NCBI GenBank assembly: GCA_023456995.1
Contig: JAEWNU010000206.1
Location: 1 to 9,638 of the forward strand
Length of the DNA: 9,638 nucleotides
Origin: Bacillota bacterium
Lineage (GTDB): Bacteria > Bacillota > Clostridia > Oscillospirales > Ruminococcaceae
Direction: 5' to 3'
The notes under the pieces are model-generated. The model searched no databases. It had not been told where the DNA came from and worked only from the letters and a program-made list of their open reading frames with translations. Shown here one piece after another: positions 6,777 through 9,638 of this stretch (its first letter is position 1; every line of letters starts with the position of its first letter). The position numbers were made by a program, and so were the translations under genes.

Positions 6777-9638
6777 CGTCGCACCCCTCCCCCTTTAAAA
6801 TGGCAGCACGGTCCAGCTTTAGAAGCTCACGCACCGGGTCGCCCGTTTCAAAGCCACAGGCCGTGCGATAATCGCAGAAATCACAGGGTGAATCTCCGCC
6901 GCGGCAGCTGGGAAGCGCTGCAATATCGCCGGCATAAAGCTGTTGCGCCATCCCTTCAATTTTTTCCTCGACCAGGCGCCAGAGTCTCGCCAGTTCTTCC
7001 ATGGAGTAGAGTGCATCAATCTTTTTTCCGCCTTGGGCATAGGGAATGTAATCGCCGTTTAGATCTCGCTCCATCCCGCGCAGCACGTCCTCATCCGAAA
7101 GCAGCAGCCCATTCATGACGTATTGCTTGTGCCGCTGCTTTTCAAGCTGATAGGGGTCGGTGCCGCGCGCGCTTAGCACATAGCTCCCCTGCGCCGGAAC
7201 GTACAGCGCACCCGCCGGGGCCGCGCCTTCAAGTGCACCCGCACCGTTTTGACAAATGGAAAATAGGTAGATAAGCATCTGCAAGTTCAAACCGTAATAA
7301 ACCTCGTCAAGCAAAAAGCTTTTCTTGCCGGATTTATAATCGAGTACGCGCAGATATTTCTTGCCATTAATGACTGCCGTATCCACGCGGTCAGCCGTAC
7401 CTTCGATAACAATTTCGGTGTTGACACCGATTTTAAACACCGGCGGGCGGATTTCTTTTCCCTCGCCGATCTGAAGTTCGAAGGCAACCGGCTCGAATTC
7501 GCTTTGCAAAAGCTCCTGCGCCAGATGGCACACCATGTCGAAAAGCCATTCGCCAAGGCGTTCAAAATTGCGCAGAAGCCGCGCGGGAAGTAGTGACGGG
7601 TCACCCGCGCATTCGGTGAGATACCCCACCGTTTCAGTCGCAATCTGCTGGCGAAGCTGCTCAGGCGGCACGGCTGAAAGCCCCTTGCCCCCGTGTTGTG
7701 ACAAGAGCCGTTCCAACACGCGGTGGATGAGCACGCCCGCTTGAATTGGCGACAGCTCGGCCTTTTGACGTTTGTACGCACCAAGCCCTTTTTGTATGTA
7801 ATAGCTAAACGGGCAGCGGTAATATTGTTCTAAACGCGAGGGCGACAGCTTTAAGCGCCCGCCGAACAACGCAGATGGAACATTGGGATCTATCAGCGCG
7901 TGCGCCCGTTTCTCGTCCGCGTGCAGCAAGCGCGCTACCCGCTGGGGTTCCAACGTTTTTTCGCCCAGCGCAACAAGCGCGGAAAGGCGGGCATCGGGCG
8001 TATCATGGTGTTCTGCTATGGCCTTTTCCAGCCCCGCTGCCGTCCACACGCGCCAAAGTTCAGGGCGTTTCTGTTGGGCTGTCAGCGCCGCAGCGCGCAA
8101 AAAGATAGCGGAGGGCAACAGCGTTGCGCCAGCCGCATCGGTACGCGGACAACAGACTACCAACCGCTCAGTGGGTGCGGTGACGGCGCGGTAGCAGAAC
8201 ATCCGCTCAGTGGCCTGAGAACGGTCGCCCTCGGTGAGCAAATCCAACCCACCCTCGACCAGCTGCCGCCGCTCGTTTTCCGATAGCAGCCCGCCCGGCA
8301 TGGCAGCGGAAGGAAACTCCCCTTCTATTGCGCCGAGCAAAAACACGGCCCGGACATTCTCGCAGCGGATGCGATCGGCAGTACCCACCGCAATTTCGTC
8401 GAGCGTGCGCGGCACTGTCGCCACTTCAAACCCGCCAAACGAAAGCTCAACCAGCTCGGCAATCCGTTCCTTGGTGACAGTTATCTCGTCGGGAATCGCG
8501 TCAAACAGCTCCAAGAATCCAACAAGCTGCTGCCAGAGCAACGACTGTTCCTCTAAGAAGGCACGCATTTCGTTTGGCGGCATGGCCTCGGCAAAATCAG
8601 TCATATGTTTGGACGCGTCAATGTCCTGCAAAAACTGCCACAGCCCCTTGGCGATTTGGCTGCCCTGACCGCTTTCAAAGGTCCGCCTCAGCGCCTGAAC
8701 CGGCGCGGTGATGCGGGCTCGAGCCTCTTCGAGCGCTTGTAGTGCTTTGGCGGCACGAGGATTTAAAGCTTCAACCATGCCGTCGGGGTTTTTATAGAAC
8801 GGGCGCTCCCACTCCGACCGGCGCAGCGACCAGACAAAGCTGTAGTTTTCGAGCGCGCCAACCAGCTCTGACTCCAGCCCGAATAGCGGCGAGCGCGCAA
8901 CGTCAAGCCAGTCGCCGTCACGCATACCGCAGGCAACCATCACCGCCGCCAGCACCCCTTGGGTGAGCACCGAGCAGCGCGCGTCATGGCGCATGTCCCA
9001 GAAAAAAGGAAGGTCAAAGCGGGCAAAAACCGTCGGCAACCCCGTTTGATAGCGCCCCATGTCGCGGGCGATGACCGCAATATCGCGGTAGCGATAGCCC
9101 TGTTGACGCACCATCTGCGCAATCTCGGCGGCAACGGTTTCCAGCTCTTCATAGGGGTTTGCGCAAAAAACCGCCTTAACCGCGCCGTCAGTGGCATCCT
9201 TAACCGGCAACGCTTCGGCACGGGTGGCGCACTCGAGTGCGCACAGTGCAGCAGGTCGCCAGTGCGGTTCGGGTAAAATGGTCTGTATAGCATCGACACC
9301 CCGCTCTTTCGCAAGATGCACTAGACGCCGTGCTGTGTCGGCTGCTAACGCAAAAGCGGGCTGCGTAGTACGAGGTGCATCACAGCACAACGCGACGGTC
9401 ACCTGCCGCGCCTGAGACAGCAGCGCTGAAATCAGCGACAATTCCGGGGCTGTGAATCCCCCAAAATCGTCTATGAAAATGTCGGCATCCTTTAAAGCCA
9501 CACTACCTGCCAGCCGCTCAGCGGCGAGATCCAAGACATCCTGCGGCGACAGGCAGCCACGGTGCAAAATAGCCTCATAAGCGTCAAATATCAGAGAAAG
9601 CTCCCCTACTTTTTCACGCAGCGAACCCGTAGGCATCG
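6766..9638 (-). CDS. addB: ATP-dependent helicase/nuclease subunit B, 5' end cut by window
   Basis: AddB is AddA's partner. It carries the nuclease for the other strand and, in Bacillus subtilis, an inactive helicase-like part that recognises Chi. About 957 residues are visible; the family is usually near 1150, so roughly 200 N-terminal residues with the Walker A region lie beyond the right edge. The ATG at 9634-9636 is an internal Met, not the start. The 4Fe-4S cluster cysteines are present: one in YYRCPFSYYIQKG (Cys codon 7813-7815) and a C-x2-C-x5-C group near the C terminus (codons 6883-6885, 6874-6876, 6856-6858). The cluster clasps the nuclease domain. The nuclease core is EGTADRVD, then LDYKSGKK (Asp codon 7339-7341), then LNLQMLIYL. 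No frameshift is seen. It is the first gene of the addB-addA operon. Confidence 0.96.
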   Translation of the reverse strand, partial: MPTGSLREKVGELSLIFDAYEAILHRGCLSPQDVLDLAAERLAGSVALKDADIFIDDFGGFTAPELSLISALLSQARQVTVALCCDAPRTTQPAFALAADTARRLVHLAKERGVDAIQTILPEPHWRPAALCALECATRAEALPVKDATDGAVKAVFCANPYEELETVAAEIAQMVRQQGYRYRDIAVIARDMGRYQTGLPTVFARFDLPFFWDMRHDARCSVLTQGVLAAVMVACGMRDGDWLDVARSPLFGLESELVGALENYSFVWSLRRSEWERPFYKNPDGMVEALNPRAAKALQALEEARARITAPVQALRRTFESGQGSQIAKGLWQFLQDIDASKHMTDFAEAMPPNEMRAFLEEQSLLWQQLVGFLELFDAIPDEITVTKERIAELVELSFGGFEVATVPRTLDEIAVGTADRIRCENVRAVFLLGAIEGEFPSAAMPGGLLSENERRQLVEGGLDLLTEGDRSQATERMFCYRAVTAPTERLVVCCPRTDAAGATLLPSAIFLRAAALTAQQKRPELWRVWTAAGLEKAIAEHHDTPDARLSALVALGEKTLEPQRVARLLHADEKRAHALIDPNVPSALFGGRLKLSPSRLEQYYRCPFSYYIQKGLGAYKRQKAELSPIQAGVLIHRVLERLLSQHGGKGLSAVPPEQLRQQIATETVGYLTECAGDPSLLPARLLRNFERLGEWLFDMVCHLAQELLQSEFEPVAFELQIGEGKEIRPPVFKIGVNTEIVIEGTADRVDTAVINGKKYLRVLDYKSGKKSFLLDEVYYGLNLQMLIYLFSICQNGAGALEGAAPAGALYVPAQGSYVLSARGTDPYQLEKQRHKQYVMNGLLLSDEDVLRGMERDLNGDYIPYAQGGKKIDALYSMEELARLWRLVEEKIEGMAQQLYAGDIAALPSCRGGDSPCDFCDYRTACGFETGDPVRELLKLDRAAILKGEGCDDGE

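Noticed and set aside
9634..9636. ATG near the right edge as the true addB start
   Set aside because: The open frame continues to the window edge and about 200 N-terminal residues of the family, including the Walker A region, would be missing.
3240..9638. Higher GC content of addB-addA than of the glsA/regulator region as a sign of transfer
   Set aside because: The contrast is visible, but much of it comes from AT-rich control regions on the left, and addAB is a core repair operon with intact motifs and no mobile-element remains; not enough to claim transfer.

Overview
The window looks like chromosomal DNA from an anaerobic Firmicute, most likely class Clostridia. The evidence is the infC-rpmI order behind an attenuator-type leader, strong GGAGG ribosome binding sites, and AddAB (not RecBCD) helicase-nuclease subunits, with AddB carrying the iron-sulfur cysteines. 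The species cannot be named from sequence alone. I see no mobile element, CRISPR array, tRNA or rRNA.

Layout, left to right. (1) Positions 1-772, minus strand: the start of the translation operon infC-rpmI (rplT would be expected next, outside the window). It has a consensus promoter, a leader of about 165 nt, a strong intrinsic terminator inside that leader, and an upstream segment that can pair with the terminator's 5' arm. Start-site geometry points to a rare AUU codon for infC. (2) 814-1782, minus: a serine-dependent glutaminase (glsA family). (3) 1783-2067: a divergent control region holding a 13-bp perfect palindrome of the T-N11-A type used by LysR-family regulators. (4) 2068-3000, plus: a LysR-type regulator, probably controlling glsA and itself. 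(5) 3001-3239: a convergent intergenic stretch with two stem-loops. (6) 3240-9638, minus: addB (5' end cut by the window edge) and addA, overlapping by 11 nt, encoding the double-strand-break repair helicase-nuclease.

How they work together. addB-addA form one translationally coupled repair operon. The regulator and glsA form a probable divergent regulator/target pair for converting glutamine to glutamate and ammonia. infC-rpmI is a housekeeping operon. No terminator is visible between glsA and the infC promoter, so the infC leader terminator may also stop glsA transcripts. Nothing in the coding content is clearly a new system. The most interesting signals are regulatory: the AUU start, the infC attenuator, and the LysR-type operator.
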